DNA from: an uncultured Chloroflexota bacterium
Lineage (GTDB): Bacteria; Chloroflexota; Chloroflexia; Chloroflexales; Roseiflexaceae
Length of the DNA: 6,546 nucleotides
Assembly (NCBI GenBank): GCA_903871975.1
Contig: CAIQIY010000285.1
Span: 1 to 6,546, forward strand
Direction: 5' to 3'
Of this stretch, positions 6,105 through 6,546 are shown in pieces. Each line of letters starts with the position of its first letter. Position 1 is the first letter of the stretch. The notes under the pieces are model-generated. The model was not told the DNA's origin. It worked only from the letters and a program-made list of their open reading frames with translations, and searched no databases. Both the position numbers and the translations under genes were made by a program.

Positions 6105-6281
6105 GAGATCTTCCTCCCCTTTCAGACAACAACAGTTGCAGTTGAGACGACCGACGGCACGTCGCAGTTCCGGAGCCGCCGTTCAGTCATGTATCGGCAT
6201 TGTAGACGAATGGGCAGCGGTTGGATCCCGGAATTGTGACGCGATCCTGCAGCTCTGGCGGGATGCCTGCGATTCTTGCCG
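6105..6281. other. Upstream region of the lipoprotein operon, no gene seen
   Basis: This holds the 5' side of the lipoprotein operon: the strong ribosome binding site at 6111-6120, a possible -10 element at 6199-6204, and the stretch leading to the first repeat copy. Frame 1 of the plus strand is open here by composition but has no recognisable protein motif. Confidence 0.5.
6199..6204 (-). promoter_or_regulatory. Possible -10 element for the lipoprotein operon
   Basis: TACAAT on the minus strand would start transcription near 6192, giving a leader of about 88 bases. It is the same hexamer as in front of tgt. No convincing -35 element is seen at the usual distance. Confidence 0.3.
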
Positions 6282-6327
6282 TGCGATCCATCACGAATTG
6301 TCGGCGGCCGCGGTAATTGGGGTGCCA
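6282..6327. repeat. 46-base direct repeat, copy 1
   Basis: This copy matches 6501-6546 at 43 of 46 positions; the three differences are at 6287, 6317 and 6318, each T here and C in copy 2. The core holds CACGAATTGTCGG followed by the palindrome GCGGCCGC and GGTAA. The copies start 219 bases apart, a multiple of three. On the right, copy 1 leads into a GC-rich hairpin at 6334-6362. The length, GC-rich dyad and intergenic position fit a dispersed, REP-like element. It could also be part of a larger element whose ends I cannot define here. Confidence 0.8.
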
Positions 6328-6333
6328 GCGAGT

Positions 6334-6362
6334 GCCCGGCGCGAGGCGGAGCGTCGCCGGGC
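6334..6362. repeat. GC-rich hairpin next to repeat copy 1
   Basis: GCCCGGCG (6334-6341) and CGCCGGGC (6355-6362) are exact reverse complements around 13 bases. Two more pairs can form inside if one T (6354) is bulged. Farther out, TGCCA (6323-6327, the last five bases of repeat copy 1) pairs with TGGCA (6372-6376). This suggests that the repeat and the hairpin belong to one REP-like structure. There is no T-run, so it is not a classical terminator. Confidence 0.6.
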
Positions 6363-6376
6363 CAGGGCCGATGGCA

Positions 6377-6383
6377 GAGGGAG
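6377..6383 (+). promoter_or_regulatory. Ribosome binding site of the comM-like fragment
   Basis: GAGGGAG lies seven bases before the ATG at 6391. It is a good Shine-Dalgarno sequence and part of the reason to believe that a real gene begins there. Confidence 0.5.
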
Positions 6384-6390
6384 CATCGGC

Positions 6391-6546
6391 ATGGTTGCCA
6401 GGATCATGAGCTGCGCGCTGATCGGTCTTGACGGCGTGCGCGTCACCGCCGGGGCGACCGGCGCACCATATTGTGGCCCATCATGTGCGCATCGGCCGGC
6501 TGCGACCCATCACGAATTGTCGGCGGCCGCGGTAACCGGGGTGCCA
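6391..6546 (+). CDS. N-terminal fragment resembling ComM/YifB (Mg chelatase-like ATPase), disrupted or cut by the window
   Basis: The 52 codons are open to the window end. Residues 1-16, MVARIMSCALIGLDGV, read like the start of ComM/YifB proteins, in which an SCA..GLDG stretch near residue 8 is highly conserved. ComM is a hexameric helicase that drives branch migration during natural transformation in Gram-negative bacteria; YifB is its name elsewhere. The normal continuation, an acidic strand like VEVEVDI and then GLPxFxIVGLPD, is missing in all three plus-strand frames. Instead RVTAGATGAPYCGPS follows, a GC-rich hairpin is encoded, and the last 46 bases are repeat copy 2. The gene may be interrupted by a repeat element, may be a remnant, or the assembly may be chimeric at its end. 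The match is short, so certainty is moderate. A good ribosome binding site supports the start. Confidence 0.5.
   Translation, partial: MVARIMSCALIGLDGVRVTAGATGAPYCGPSCAHRPAATHHELSAAAVTGVP
6447..6463. repeat. Small GC-rich hairpin after the end of the ComM-like stretch
   Basis: CGCCGG (6447-6452) and CCGGCG (6458-6463) pair around GGCGA. It begins nine bases after the last codon that resembles ComM and may mark the beginning of inserted DNA. Confidence 0.4.
6501..6546. repeat. 46-base direct repeat, copy 2, at the window edge
   Basis: This copy has the same orientation as 6282-6327 and 43 of 46 identical bases. The match runs to the last base of the window, so the repeat may be longer. Together with copy 1 it brackets the start of the comM-like frame. 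Confidence 0.8.

Noticed and set aside
6301..6323. Perfect dyad in the repeat core around GCGGCCGC
   Set aside because: Only the central eight bases are palindromic; pairing breaks immediately outside, so this is not a transposon end or recombination site on this evidence.

Overview
The window is GC-rich (by eye about two thirds G+C) and densely coding. It looks like chromosomal DNA of a bacterium, and I would guess a member of the Chloroflexota. That guess rests on the style of the proteins: a Tgt with an extra segment after its catalytic loop, paired META-domain lipoproteins, and an amine-oxidase-like flavoprotein. It is an inference from memory of those families, not a search result. I see no tRNA, rRNA, CRISPR array, complete insertion sequence or phage gene.

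Layout. Positions 1-540 (+) hold the C-terminal third or so of an FAD-dependent oxidoreductase of the amine oxidase/phytoene desaturase type, cut by the window start. It converges on, and overlaps by 31 bases, a two-gene minus-strand operon: tgt (tRNA-guanine transglycosylase, start 2611) followed, with an ATGA overlap, by a two-domain GNAT acetyltransferase (510-1385). A divergent control region of about 160 bases (2612-2774) separates tgt from a plus-strand operon: a TIM-barrel sugar isomerase/epimerase of the hydroxypyruvate isomerase type (2775-3539), followed with another ATGA overlap by a class I CPD photolyase (3536-4963). A 230-base convergent gap follows. Then come two tandem META-domain lipoproteins on the minus strand (5637-6104 transcribed first, then 5194-5637), joined by a TGATG overlap.

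The right end (6105-6546) is different. It holds two copies of a 46-base direct repeat (43 of 46 bases identical), GC-rich hairpins, and a start codon with a good ribosome binding site followed by 16 residues that read like the N-terminus of ComM/YifB. The resemblance to ComM then stops, and the second repeat copy runs to the last base of the window. This suggests a disrupted comM or a contig that breaks in a repeat.

How the genes fit together. Tgt modifies tRNA wobble positions, photolyase repairs UV damage in DNA, and the META lipoproteins probably act at the cell envelope. No shared pathway is evident, and I do not see a clearly new multi-gene system. The points most worth following are the altered base-recognition residues of Tgt, the repeat/comM junction, and the inverted repeat around the divergent promoters.
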